Origin: Impatiens glandulifera
Lineage: Eukaryota; Streptophyta; Magnoliopsida; Ericales; Balsaminaceae
NCBI RefSeq assembly: GCF_907164915.1
Contig: NC_061868.1
Span: 23,865,819-23,929,818 of the forward strand
DNA: 64,000 bases
Direction: 5' to 3'
Below are positions 1-11,402 of this stretch, one piece after another (within the stretch, counting starts at the first letter, position 1; each line of letters begins with the position of its first letter). The translations under genes and the position numbers were made by a program. The notes below the pieces were generated by a model, which worked only from the letters and a program-made list of their open reading frames with translations, had not been told where the DNA came from and did no database searches.

Positions 1-2
1 AA

Positions 3-1106
3 CCCGGGGATTCAGAACCGGCCATTACGGAAGAGAAGGTCATCACTATCATCAACGAATTTGCCAACACCATGGTTCGACCATGGAAGAAGAAAATCAA
101 GAAAACCGCGGTCGAAGCGCTCAAGTTAGCCGAGACAACAAGGGATGATCTTGGGAAGGCAAACGATCGGATCACGTCGGTCGAAACCAACTATGGTGAA
201 GTCGATGTTCTATATGGCGCTCACCTTAAGCGAACAATAGCCTTGGAGGACATGACTCCAAAGTTGGCGGATGACTTCAAATCGGTCAGCCAAAGGGTGG
301 TGGAGTTGGAACGGTCTCAAGAAAAGACCGAGCAACGGCTTACAAAGGCCGATGAGGACCTGGGGCGGTCAGGCACCCAAACCGACTCAACACTCGACAT
401 GGTCATATGACTTGAAGAGAAGAATGTAATCCTTGAGGAACGAAACAACAAACTTGAAGCCGACCACAAGGCGGTCAACGAACAAGTGAATGAACTGATA
501 AATGCCAAGCTTTCTGCGGATAAGGCAATGGAGGAGGCAAACGCTCAGGCGGCTAAGAAACTCCAGGATGCGATGGATGAGCGGAACCGAACACAAAAGG
601 AGGCACCACGGTCTGATGCGAACTTCAACGAACGCTTACGGATATTAACGACCAAAAATCCGGAACTCGCAAAATCCATAGCAGCTCGAGAAGCCAAGGA
701 GGCAAAGCGGTTCAACGCTGAGAAACAAATGTTCGACGAATATGCAAAGGCTCACAAGAAGACCCAGGCGACTCCCTCCTCTTCGGCTCCGACAACACGA
801 AAACGGAAAGATCCTTCGAAGAAGGCTCAAGTCGCCGAGATGCTGGAAAGAATCACCGAGACGGTTGTTGACCCTCCACTCAACCCGGCTCTGCAAACCG
901 AGGATGACTTTGAAGAGGATCTCGAGCCGCAACCCACAAGACAACGAGTTTTCAATGCGGTTCCAGTCAGTATGGTCGGTCAACCGCTCCCTCCTCATAG
1001 GGACACCTCGAGAGCTGGAGGTTCATCTTCAAGGCCGGCTCAACCGGCTAAGGGACAACCAACAGATGAACTGATGGAAGACTTCCTGCCATCCAGATTG
1101 AACTAA
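3..1106 (+). pseudogene. Accessory (env-like position) coiled-coil ORF of element C, 5' partial, one stop
   Basis: The frame is open from the window edge to a TAA at 1104-1106, apart from one TGA at 408-410 (context ATATGACTT, which could derive from CGA). The first Met in the window is at 72. The protein is charged and heptad-rich over about residues 25-220, a long coiled coil with many E, K, A and L. It then becomes low-complexity and basic (TRKRKDPSKK near residue 265) and ends in an S/P/Q-rich tail. It lies between pol (off-window) and the polypurine tract, where Sireviruses carry an extra ORF often called env-like. I see no signal peptide or membrane segment, so an envelope role is not supported. 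Its function is unknown. Confidence 0.7.
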
Positions 1107-1211
1107 TAGGGGCTCTCTTATTCACCTTTACTTATGTTTACTTCGGTTTTTTACATATATAGTATTTTGCCCTTCTGCGGTTATCTTTACTTATATATAT
1201 ATATATATAAA

Positions 1212-1473
1212 GTTCTTTTTGGGAAACCGACCTACATTTGCAACCTTACATGGTTTTGATAATTTTAAATAAAATAATCAAAAAGGGAGAAATTGATAAG
1301 ATAAAAGATAAAATTTTCTTCAAAATTTTCCAAAATTTTTCGAAAAACTCTCCCAAGTCAGTTTCAAAATTCCGGCAAAAACAAACTCTTAAAAATAGAA
1401 CCGACCTACATTTGCAATCCTACATGATTTTGATAATTTTAAATAAAATAATCAAAAAGGGAGAAATTGTTAG
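1212..1473 (+). repeat. Duplicated polypurine-tract region of element C
   Basis: A block starting AACCGACCTACATTTGCAA and ending AAAAAGGGAGAAATTG occurs at about 1217-1290 and again at 1400-1470. The second copy abuts the LTR and is the likely plus-strand primer. The first is followed by TGATAAGATAAAA, a decayed look-alike of the LTR start. The AT repeat at 1193-1210 lies just before. Confidence 0.8.
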
Positions 1474-2682
1474 ATAAAATTAGACCGGTTAATAGAACTT
1501 AACACAAATAAACTTCCTATGCAGGAACAGACAAAGAACTGGACCGGTCAAATCACTGAACCGGTTAAGAAACTCAACCAGTCAAACACCTAAACCAACC
1601 AGAAACCTGACCGAACAAGAAGGCAAGATCGGTCAAAACAAGAAGGCCGGAAATACTATACATTCGGTCATTTAGAAGCCAAGGAATAACCGGAAGCCAT
1701 CCGGTTAACAAACGTAACCGACCAGCATAAAAAGATACTTCGGGTATCTGTTGAGAATGATACCAAAGGAACAGACTGAACATTGCCATATTCATACAAG
1801 TCTGAGGACAGTCTGCAGGCTGTAGAAGACCGTCCTACAAGATCTTTTCACTTCAGGATAAATCAGAAAGACAATCTTCCAAGTACAAACAACTGTCTAA
1901 CCGACAACCACCATATTGAGTAAAAGACAAACCTAGCCGGTTTGTCCTACATACTGGAAGATTAGACCGCCAGGTCTGAAAGGTTGACCGCCAGGTATGA
2001 ATCACTGAACCTCTGCTCAACCAATCAAATTCAAGGAAATGAAATATAACCGTTGGCATATTTTACCTATAAAAAGAGCAGCTGAAGAGGAATAAATGCG
2101 GGACACAGTGGACAATTAATTTACAAGTGATAAGAGTGTGTTCTATCTCTAGAAAGCTTAAGTGCTAAGTTGAAGTGTAATTTTTACAATTTCGGTTAAA
2201 ATTGTACGGGTGTTATCGAGCAGGAAATAAGTCTCGATCGGATTGTGTTTGTATTCCTTAGTGAATATCCTTCTCGCGGTTTCGAGAGGAAGGGGTGACG
2301 TAGGAGCTTTATCTCCGAACATCCATAAAAACCTGTCGTGTTATTTACTTTCTACCAGTTCTACATTCTAACCGATCTGTACTAACTTACTTATACCGCT
2401 ATAACCGATTCAACAGTATTGAAACCGACTCACTGAGTTATAAAACCGACCCAGCAACTTCCAAACCTGTCTTATTCAAAACCGGTTCTGCCTATCTTGT
2501 GTGTGTGCTGCTTCAACCTGAAACAAACCACTTCCGCGCTTGAACCTGGTTCAAGGTTTTGTGACAGTTTATGTAGTATTGAAACCCCAGTGTTAATCTT
2601 TAACCAGATTAATCACCACCCTTTGAGTGAGACGCGCTAACCGGCCAACCCAAGTCCTCCAGCCGCGACCTAGATCCTAACA
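1469..2682 (+). repeat. 3' LTR of copia element C
   Basis: The 1214-bp LTR begins TGTTAGATAAAATTAG directly after the polypurine tract and ends GATCCTAACA. It has many CCGG-centred inverted motifs in its first half. A TATA-like TATAAAAAG at 2068-2076 probably marks the U3 promoter. The stretch near 2285-2350, with GGGGTGACGTAGGAGC and AACATCCATAAAAA, recurs in the LTRs of elements A and B and in the solo LTR. Confidence 0.88.
2068..2076 (+). promoter_or_regulatory. TATA-like box in LTR C
   Basis: TATAAAAAG lies about 600 bp into the LTR, in the position expected at the U3/R boundary. Equivalent motifs occur in the other copia LTRs here (52455 on +, 28535-28543 on -). Confidence 0.4.
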
Positions 2683-2685
2683 GAA

Positions 2686-3175
2686 TGTTATGACTTATTT
2701 CGTAAGGTGTGTTTATGGATTCAAGAATCAAGTTCTTGATCTTTAGGACCAGTGGAAATTCTATAATCAAAGGGCAGTGGAAGGTTTTGATAGAGAAATT
2801 GGGGGGGAGGGGATAAAAGAATTAAGGGTGCGAAAAGAAATACTTTTTTTCTATGCCAAACAGTCCATAATAAATAATAATAGACAAATGGGACCGAAGT
2901 TCATATCTTCATTATTCCATTCATAGGTCCTTGGGGAAGAAAGATCAGCATTATATAGGTGATGTTTTGCCCCAGAATATTCGGTTATAACAACTACTAG
3001 AAATAACAGAATTCGGTTTGTAAAATTGAAAAGGAAAGCAAAACAAAATATTAATACAACAAAACAGAAATCTGGCCCATGTGCACCATAGGACCGAGAA
3101 CGGGTGCCGAGAAAGGTTGCTGGAATTATTCTACGACCGATGCCTTGATTTGTGGAGTCAAGCAGAAACATTACA
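2686..3175 (-). repeat. Probable solo LTR related to the GAG-protease gypsy element
   Basis: The stretch starts TGTTATGACTTATTTC and ends near CAGAAACATTACA. Its middle and right parts match the 485-bp LTRs at 32420 and 35027: ATTCGGTTATAACAA, AACAGAATTCGGTTT, CTGGCCCATGTGCAC and the ACCGAG..GGGTGC block occur in the same order. No internal region is attached, so it is a solo LTR of a related subfamily. It sits 3 bp after the end of LTR C. No convincing target duplication is visible and the right boundary is approximate. Confidence 0.65.
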
Positions 3176-3260
3176 TTCTAGTTTAATAAATATGACGTTT
3201 CAATTTAAGAGACATGACATTTCAGTTTAATATATAGTACATTATAGTTTGATAAAATTG
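3165..3260. repeat. Short minisatellite, 22-23 bp unit (left of MULE)
   Basis: About four degenerate units of the form ACATTTCAGTTTAATAWAT. The same unit forms a longer array at 26004-26275, on the other side of the MULE and in the same orientation. Confidence 0.7.
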
Positions 3261-3268
3261 ATGAGGCT

Positions 3269-3277
3269 CATTTGATT
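3269..3277. other. Left target-site duplication of the MULE
   Basis: CATTTGATT directly precedes the left TIR start. It matches TATTTGATT at 25730-25738 in 8 of 9 positions. A 9-bp duplication is typical of MULEs. Confidence 0.75.
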
Positions 3278-4960
3278 CAGTCCAGATCTTCTGCTACCGA
3301 TTGCCGTGTTCCCCTGTGGCGGACCAATCAGATTGCAACATTATTAATTTAATAATAAATCAATCTGGGGAGGAGACGGAGGGAGGGAGAATCCGAAATC
3401 CGGGTTTCGGCCCGGGTTCACACCAGACGCCGTTAACGGCAGCGCCTGTTAACGCCAGGAAATTATATAATAATCATATGATTCCCAAATAACATATCTT
3501 CGCTCAGGGCACCGTGTCAGAGGGAAGGGTGAGATGCGATGGGAGCGAAGATCTACACGCCCGTTGCCCTGACCCTCATGTAAACCCCCCATACCCACCC
3601 ATGAGAAGACCGCCTGCCGTTCATGAAAATACACTTACACGTCTATGTAAAGACCAAAATTACAGGGATTTTAGATTTCCGTTTATTTAATATTAATTTA
3701 ATTTATTGCAAATCACATGCAGCGATATAATATTCGCTTCAATTAATTCATTCATTTTTTTTAGGAATTTTATTTAATTTTTTATTTAATTTTTTATTTA
3801 ATTTTTTTGCCTAGAGACCCTCAGGAGCGAAGATATATTTGTTTCAATTAATTTTAATAAAAACCTCATGTAAACCCCCCAACACACCTATGAGAAGACC
3901 GTTTGCCTTCCACGTGAATACACTTACCCGTGCATGTAAAGACCAAAATGACATGGATTTTAGATTTCCGTTTATTAAATATTAATTTAATTTATTGAAG
4001 ATAATTATATTTCCGTTTATTAAATATTAATTCAATTAATTCATATTTTTTTTATTAATTTTATTTAATTCTGTTATTTAATTGTTTTTGCTTGGAGACC
4101 CTCAGGAGCGAAGATATATTTGCTTCATTTAATTTTAATAATAACCTCATGTAAACCCCCCATGAGAAGACCGCCTGCCTGCCACGTGAATACACTTACC
4201 CGTGCATGTAATGACCAAAATGACAAGGATTTTAGTTTTCCGTTTATTAAATATTAATTTAATTATTGATAATCGAATGCAGCGATATAATATTCGCTCC
4301 AATTAATTCATTAATTTTTTTTTAGGAATTACATTTCATTTTCTATTTAATTTTTTTGGTCTGGAGACCCTTAGAAGCGAAGATATATTTGCTTAAATTA
4401 ATTTTAATAATTATATTTCCGTTTATTAAATATTAATTCAATTAATTCATATTTTTTTTATTAATTTTTTTTGCCTGGAGACCCTCAGGAGCGAAGATAT
4501 ATTTGCTTTATTTAATTTTAATAATAACCTCATGTAAACCCCCCAACCCCCCCATGAGAAGACCGCCTGCCTGCCATGTGAATACACTTACCCGTGCATG
4601 TAAAGACCAAAATGACATGGATTTTTTATTTCCGTTTATGAAATATTAATTTAATTTATTGAAGATCACATGCAACAACCGAACAAATCTTCGCTTCAAT
4701 CACTTCCCTAGTTTTTTTTTTATTAATTTCATATTTCCGTTTATTAATAAATGTTAATTCAATTAATATAACTTGACATGCATGAAACGAACAAATATTC
4801 GCTTCAATTATTGAACTCTCATGTTTTTTTTTTTTTTCGAGGAGACGATTGAAAGCGAATATTACTTCTTTTCATATATTTTTAGCATGACGTTCATGTA
4901 AAACCCCCTCCCCTCCCATGAGAGGACCGCTTGCCTGTCATGTAAATCTTACCCGTGCAT
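3278..4960 (+). repeat. Left terminal inverted repeat of the MULE
   Basis: The outer 300 bp match the reverse complement of 25729 inward with only scattered differences. Inward of this it is a tandem series of modules, each carrying CCTCATGTAAACCCCCC (near 3577, 3867, 4146, 4528, diverged near 4890), then CATGAGAAGACCG, then CCGTTTATTAAATATTAA, then GCGAAGATATATT. The spacing is about 280-380 bp. The inner limit is approximate. Confidence 0.88.
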
Positions 4961-5237
4961 TCACATCCCGCGAGTAAATCTTCGCTTCGCTTAATAGTTT
5001 TTATTTTCAATTTAATTCATGAATTTTTTTTAAGAAGTTACGATATGGAACGAATATTTATTCGCTTCCATTACTTGTTGATATAATTTCAATTTCCCGC
5101 TACAATCCCACTCTCCATCATTTTATTTTCATAAGCAACTGTTCATATTCTTCTCTCTCTATCTCCCGACGATAATCCAAACACTCAACGTCGAAACCCT
5201 AGATATTTGTTTTATTCTACAAGGATTTCTTCTGAAG

Positions 5238-8200
5238 ATGTCAGGGAACCAAGGCAACAACATGGAAGTGGATACCATCGACTCCCAAGAGGTCGTCTTG
5301 CAAGTCTGTAGGAGCATAAACGAAAACGAAACTGCCCCCATTCCTGCATCCAACGTCAATCCCCGCAATAAACCAGAGAGGTATGTTAATCTTATTGTGT
5401 TTATACTAATTTTACACATGTTTATTCAATTTATTTCGTTGAATACTGATTTATGCTATCCCACCAAAAATAATGACTTCGAGGTTTAATAACTTTACAT
5501 ATGAAAGGAAGAGGAAGAGAAATCCGAAGACGAATACTAAGTCGTCATCGACTGCTGAATCAGTTTCCACAGTTGCTGTTGAAGCTACTAATGTTGCTGC
5601 AGGTACTACCCATTTCGATGAGATTTTACCACCACCTTTTCCCCCTCCAAAAAAACCCAATGTTATTCCTACATCCACTCCAACAGTCGATGAAGAGTTA
5701 CTAGAACCACCCCCAGAAACCACTAATATTTCTCCTTGTACTACCCCATTCGTTGAAGAGTTACCACCATCTCCCCAAAAAACCAAAACCATCAAGAAAC
5801 GTAAACTGACATTTCTAACCCGATCATCACCTCATGGCCTCGCTCAACTGATTCCTAAATTGAGCGTAGAACAGAGGGAAGCCGTGAAGGAAATCGGGTT
5901 TGGTTCTCTTCTTACAATGGGTGTCTCCAAGTGCCTGGCGCATTTTTCCAGACACGTAATCCAATGTTTTGATCCGGATAAGAGTTCTCTGGTATTGGCC
6001 AATGGTGATGAGATCCTTATCGATGAAGATCTCGTACAGCTCGTGGTGAACCTCCCTAGAGTGGCAACGAACGTAGTCGAGTCCGTTGGGGGGGGGACAA
6101 GACTAAGGACCCTGATTATTTTAATTTCTTGAGGGATTGGAAGACCAGATGGACCGGGGAAGACTCAAAAGCTCCCGAAACACTATCTATGATCCCCAAG
6201 ATATTAAGTAACACAAGTGCAGACAACGATTTCAAAATCGACTTCGTTGTCTTTGTTGTCTCAAGTTTTTTATGTCCAGTTCAAAATTCACGAGCAAGGT
6301 AAACATGTATTCAAACCTATTATATATCTAATTGTATTTGTGAATACTGACACATGTATTTTTTTCATTTCAGGTTCAAATTTCTCAAATCCTTAATGGA
6401 TGTTGATAACATAAAGGAACTGAACTGGTGCCACTTCGCACTACACCGATTGGTTGACAGTGTAAGAAGTTGGAAAGAAAAAGCCAGTAAAGATAAAAAT
6501 CCATATTTCGATGGACCTATAACCCTTTTATTGGTAAGTACTGTTGCCTCTCTTGTATATGATTTATAGATATCTAATATTTTCTAACATGTTTCCCATT
6601 CCTTTACTCCAGATTTGCTACCTAGATGGTGTTTTTGTGGAAGGTGAACGTATCCCCTACGAAAGAAAATTTCCAATAATCTCTTGTTGAGATGACGTCA
6701 CCGTGTTAGAGTTTACCAACTTAGAAGTTCGTGCCGGTGGTTTTGGGAAGGGCCGTGCAAGGGCGCGCTTAGCAGCTAAACAACCCGAGAATCCAGTTGA
6801 CTCGGTTGAATTAACAGAAGACGATAATGAGGTATGTGGAAACAAGAAATTGACTCCCATTTGTCTATATTATCCTGTTTTCAAGATTAATGAAATCTGT
6901 TTTTCATAATGTACAGATGTTGACATCCAAAATCCTGCAAACTTTTAAAGATACAGCCCAACAGCTGAATTTCCTATCAGGGGAGTTGGAGAAACGCAAC
7001 ATCGATCCGAAACCTTTTTTTGAGGCCGGTTTCCTGAACTTAAGAGAGTCTGAAGGGTTCATGAAACACTTGAAGGTGGTGAACGATGGTGATGTTCGTG
7101 TAGGTGTGGAAGATCCTCCAAGTGAGGCACTTAGGAACACTGTACTGTGTGCGGGCATAGTAATCAATAGTCCCCCGGTTGAATACCCCTGTGAGAATCC
7201 AGTGGACGACAATGCAGACAATCCACCAGCACGGGTCGAACTGAATGATTTTGAGGATGCAGTGATGTCAAATCAAGAAAATCCATCAGATCACGTTGAA
7301 CCGAATGATCTCGATGATGCCGTTTTGCACAATGAAGCTCCGTCACCCCCTGTGCAACCGAAAGATGTTGAGGATGTAGGTCAGGACATTGAAGATGAAT
7401 CACTCCTTCTTGAACAGGAAGATGTAGAGGCTGTATTTCAGCACATTCAATCCAAGTCACCCCCTCCTCAACAGGACGAACATGAGGATTCAGTTCTGCC
7501 CAACAAAGATGACTCACCCAGTGTTGAACCAACTGATCATGAGGGTGAAGGGAAGGAACCGGATGAGGCACTCAAAGTGTAGACAACCACTGTTGAATAC
7601 GATGATAAGGGTGAAGGGAAGGAACGGGTTGAGGAACCCAAATCTCAGCATGTTGAACCAAATGATCAGGGTGCAGGGAAGGAAAATGTTGCGGAACCCC
7701 AAGCTCAGTCTGTTGCACCAAGTGATCAGGGTGAAGGCAAGCAACAGGTTGAGGAACCCAAATCTCAGAATGTTGAACCAAATGATCAGAGTGCAGGGAA
7801 GGAAAATGTTGAGGAACCCCAAGCTCAGTCTATTGCACCAAGTGATCAGGGTGAAGGCAAGCAACAGGTTGAGGCTTCTAAGGCCGTTGAATCTTCTGAA
7901 GATGAAGATGAGGGTGATGGGGGGGGGGGGACGCATCAACATTAGAGAATATCCTAAGAGGAAGATCTCAAAAATTCCTGTGCACCTTCGATCCCCTTAC
8001 ATGCAACAGGTTGCTGATATGTTGGACCAAAAAAATAACCAACAAGGAACAGAGATTAGCCGATTTTGTGTTTGATGAAAACCTGCCTCCATTGTAAGTT
8101 AGTTCGCATGCTTTTAGAAATTTGAAAAATGAAATTAGTTAGTTATGGTCTTCTAAATGAATGTATTTTGCAGTGACGTTCTGTACGAAGGTGCACCGGG

Positions 8201-9127
8201 TAATATCACCCGTCATCTACTTCGTACAATGAAAATGGGTGAAGAAATTGCGAGCGAAGTGATTGACGCTTGGTCCATAATTGTGCACTTCAAATGCCGT
8301 AGGTTGCCAAGGCATGGACCAAGAATAATTTGTTTCTCATCAATTTCACATGTAAGTGCTTCTCTTTTTTTGTGCTATGTATCCTTCAATGTTCATGACT
8401 TTGATGCTCTTCCCTTATTTTGCAGGTTAATATGGAGCATGATGCCACCTTATTTTCCCAATCCATTGAAGAAGACATGAGAAACTACGAAATCACAAAA
8501 GAAGACCTCATCTTCGCTGACGTGGTATGTACATATCCCTCAATTCCAAGTAACGAGTATGCAATAAAATCATAAATGTTTGTGTTCTTTTTACAGATAT
8601 TCCTACCTGTTGTCTTTTCCAGACATTTCTTCCTTGTTTGTGTGAATATTAAAGACTCCAAAATCATTGTACTAGACAACTCCGGTCGTCCTCATAGAAT
8701 GAAAATTATGGACAAGTATGTCACTTTGAGGAAACAACTCGATTGTTTTGTGACTTTCTTGGTAAGTCAAGGCATGGAAAGAATGGCTGCAAAGGTTAAA
8801 AAATACAGGATAACGGCCCCAAAGCTGGACTGGTAAGACCAAACAAACAAGACAGACTGTGGTGTATATTTAATGAGACATATGGAAACATATAGAGGAA
8901 CGCCGAAGGATTGGTCTATTGACATCAACGAAAATAATGTAAGTGTTATACCATATGTTAGTGTATGACATTGAACAATTTTAGATGTTCTTATACTTTC
9001 TCTTGTTCTTTTGAAGGCCGGAGAAGCTTTGAGTACGTTGAGGATAAAATATTTATACAGAAGTCTTATGTCTGAGCACAATGTCAATAGGTTCAAGTTA
9101 AAGACTGCAATTAGATCAAGATATTAG
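5238..9127 (+). pseudogene. Ulp1-like C48 cysteine protease gene, copy 1 (interrupted)
   Basis: Likely exons by GT-AG signals: 5238-5380, 5508-6298, 6374-6533, 6613-6831, 6917-8093, 8174-8351, 8425-8524, 8597-8938 and 9017-9127. The N-terminal module (LSVEQREAVKEIGFGSLL onward) is shared with the gene at 14526. An acidic linker with 20-residue repeats follows. The last exons hold an Ulp1-type catalytic region: His in SRHFFLVCVN, Asp in VLDNSG and Cys in DCGVYLMRHMETY. Ulp1 family enzymes cleave SUMO from substrates; what the MULE-borne forms cleave is not established. The frame breaks at a G9 run (6088-6096), a G12 run (7919-7930) and an A7 run (8029-8035). There are also stops TAG at 7580 and TAA at 8834, the latter at the Gln expected before DQTNKTDCG. 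A CT-rich stretch at 5150-5165 may be 5' UTR. Confidence 0.78.
7567..7900 (+). repeat. 60/120-bp tandem coding repeat in Ulp1-like copy 1
   Basis: Units encode about 20 residues of the type VEPNDQGAGKENVEEPQAQ, alternating with VAPSDQGEGKQQVEEPKSQ. This gives a 120-bp higher-order period (compare 7637 and 7757). Highly acidic and Gln-rich; a flexible linker between the N-terminal module and the protease domain. Confidence 0.85.
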
Positions 9128-9469
9128 GGATTTGTATGTCTTATACGGAATTATACTTGTACAGTAATTCTTATGTTTACACAGGTCAATTCACATATTT
9201 TTAATGTATGCAATTCAGATCTTAATGTATGGACTGCAATTCAGATCTTAATGTATGGAGTTATAATGTATTGATGTGTCTTCTTGTACCCATTTTTTTA
9301 AAATCATAAACGAGGTTATTTTCTTAACTGTGTGTTTTAATATTTTTAAACGAAGATATATTGTTAACATCATGAAACTAATAAACTTGCAACCGTAATA
9401 TTGACATGATGACCTTATTTGAAACGAAATTACATTCTTATGTCTTCGTGTGGCCCTGTTCTTAACTAT
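9128..9469. other. 3' flank of Ulp1-like copy 1
   Basis: AT-rich non-coding DNA with a short duplication, AATTCAGATCTTAATGTATG, near 9210-9255. It leads into the 136-bp repeat array. No gene seen. Confidence 0.6.
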
Positions 9470-10012
9470 AAAATTTGAAATTCCTAAACGAAGATATCTT
9501 CTTATGTTCTTTTTTGGTGCAATCCATATTTTGAAAATCCGAGACGAAGATATCTTCTTCACTATATGTTTTCAAATTCATAAACGAAGATATCCTCTTA
9601 ACTATAAATTTTCAAAATCCTAAACGAAGATATCTTCTTATGTTCTTCTTTGGTGCAATCCATATTTTGAAAATCCGAGACGAAGATATCTTCTTCACTA
9701 TATGTTTTCAAATTCATAAACGAAGATATCCTCTTCACTATAAATTTTCAAAATCCTAAACGAAGATATCTTCTTATGTTCTTTTTTGGTGCAATCCATA
9801 TTTTGAAAATCCGAGACGAAGATATCTTCTTCACTATATGTTTGCCAATTCATAAACGAAGATATCCTCTTAACTATAAATTTTCAAAATCGTAAACGAA
9901 GATATCTTCTTATGTTCTTTTTTGGTGCAATCCATATTTTGAAAATCCGAGACGAAGATATCTTCTTCACTATATGTTTGCCAATAGATAAACGAAGATA
10001 TCCTCGCAACAT
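9470..10012. repeat. 136-bp tandem repeat rich in the palindrome GAAGATATCTTC
   Basis: Four units with an exact 136-bp period: TATGTTCTT recurs at 9503, 9639, 9775 and 9911. Each unit has three CGAAGATATC motifs, two of them in the perfect 12-bp palindrome GAAGATATCTTC. It lies just upstream of the gene at 10238. Confidence 0.92.
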
Positions 10013-10087
10013 GTAATGCCCCTACCGGAGTTCTGTATTGATGTCAATTCAAGAATGAAAACTCATTTATTACTTCAAATACTGCTG

Positions 10088-10165
10088 TATCAAGATCATC
10101 ACTCTCATACCCTCACTCTCACTCTCACTCTCACACTACACTCTCACTCTCACCTCTCTCTCTGT
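10088..10165 (+). repeat. CTCTCA/CT-rich microsatellite, probable 5' UTR
   Basis: Runs of CACTCT and CTCT occur about 75-150 bp before the ATG at 10238. Pyrimidine-rich leaders like this are common in plant 5' UTRs; the assignment is inferred. Confidence 0.45.
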
Positions 10166-10237
10166 TTTGACTCTTTCCTTCCCAAATCTCTATCTACCGG
10201 TGTCTTTCCTTCAGTCATTTAGTGTAAAACTCATAAG

Positions 10238-11402
10238 ATGGATGTAGAGATGGACACAGACATGCTGGTTTTATCGCAGCAACAGCTGGAGCGATACTTA
10301 AGTCTGATCAACGATGACCCTGTCCCTTTTAGTGTCTATCATGTAGATGAGATTCTACCTCTATTACGAATAAACGTTCACGACGGACTGATGGCCCACA
10401 TGCAAAGAAGATGGAATACGGACTCTCATTCTTTTGTTATTGGGGAAATGCACATATGCCCGACGATAGAGGACTTTGCTTCAATCCTTAGGTGTGGTAG
10501 TCTTGCACTCATGATTTTGCCTGTCAATCAAGATCCTCATATAGCCTTCCACATTTGCGACAGCTTCTATGGATGTACAATGTTTGATGCTCTTTTTTTA
10601 CCCTCCAACATGGATTTCTCAATATGACAAACATAGACGAGTACATTTGGCGTGTCCAGGGAGCTGAGAGGACCATCAACCACACACAAAGCAAATTGAT
10701 CATGCTTGTGGTTCTGGCTCATTTTTTTTATGTCCGGCTGCAGGACGACGGCCTTCGGATAGGATCCTGCAGGTAGTTCCTGCACTGATGGGAAACTCCC
10801 CAAACCTGGCTAGCCTTGTACTTTTTGAGACATTACTTGGTCTTAACGAATTTGTTCCAGAGGAAAACAACTATTCTCCCCGTGGATCACCTTTGGTTCT
10901 CTACCTGTGGTTGTTAGACAAGTTGCATTGGTTGCCCCGTCCTTCAATTCCCTACACTTCCTTTGCCAATCTACAAGTGCAAAGGGTCAATGGACTCGTG
11001 CCTCCGAATTTTATTTCGGATATTCACCCAATTAGGTTCATTGTTCCGTGGTATCTCTTTACTGTAATGATGTACGAGATGAGGGGTTCTCCATTCAACA
11101 TTTTGTTGGGCCTGGAGGGAACTACCTCCTACTGCACAACTGTCATATACAGACAATTTGGCCTGAGGAATCCCCTACCTTCGAATGGACTCAATCCTCC
11201 GGAGGACTTCATGCTTACTCCTCACCATCTTTACCTAGAGTACGCATCAATAATTGAAAATTCTTTTACGGTTTCAATCCCCAACCGATGGATCAATGCT
11301 GTTAACGAAGCCATTCAGCTATACATTCCACCCATCATCGAACATGAGATCGTGTCGCTGACAGGACCGATTGACGAGTCATCCTCTCATGAATCAGACT
11401 AG
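10238..11402 (+). pseudogene. Plant-mobile-domain / DUF7745-like gene, frame broken at two T runs
   Basis: An intronless-looking frame starts at ATG 10238 and ends with TAG at 11400-11402. Early on it has HSFVIGEMHICPTIEDFASI, the pattern (aromatic-x-x-GEM-x-x-P/T-T-x-E-D) typical of plant mobile domain and related DUF7745 proteins. The frame moves at a T7 run (10593-10599) and again at a T8 run (10722-10729); across these the homologous reading continues in the next frame (LAHFF, then PSDRILQVVPALMGNSP). The C-terminal 204 residues are open from 10788. Such domains are common in MULEs and gypsy elements and in MAIN-like plant proteins; their role in transposition is unknown. Two one-base length differences would restore one frame, so truncation may be only apparent. 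Confidence 0.7.

Larger units (their letters stand above)
1..2682 (+). mobile_element. Sirevirus-like Ty1/copia element C, 3' part only
   Basis: The window opens inside this element. What remains is an accessory ORF, a polypurine region and the 3' LTR, in the order expected for the 3' end of a + strand copia element. The LTR starts TGTTAG and ends CTAACA. The pol genes and 5' LTR lie outside, so no target duplication can be checked; the 3' flank begins GAATG. An extra ORF after pol, a repeated polypurine tract and a long LTR rich in CCGG/AACCGG motifs fit the Sirevirus group. The LTR 3' end resembles those of element A and of the solo LTR at 51.6 kb. Confidence 0.85.

Noticed and set aside
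3301..3634. Small ORFs in the outer TIR (both strands, mirrored near 25373-25706)
   Set aside because: They repeat in both TIRs with the inverted repeat and have no domain; chance frames in GC-richer TIR DNA.
7514..7942. Minus-strand open frame over the repeat of Ulp1-like copy 1
   Set aside because: A shadow of the 60/120-bp coding repeat; no domain and no start context.
9470..10012. CRISPR-like array
   Set aside because: The units are 136 bp and tandem with no unique spacers, inside a plant transposon.
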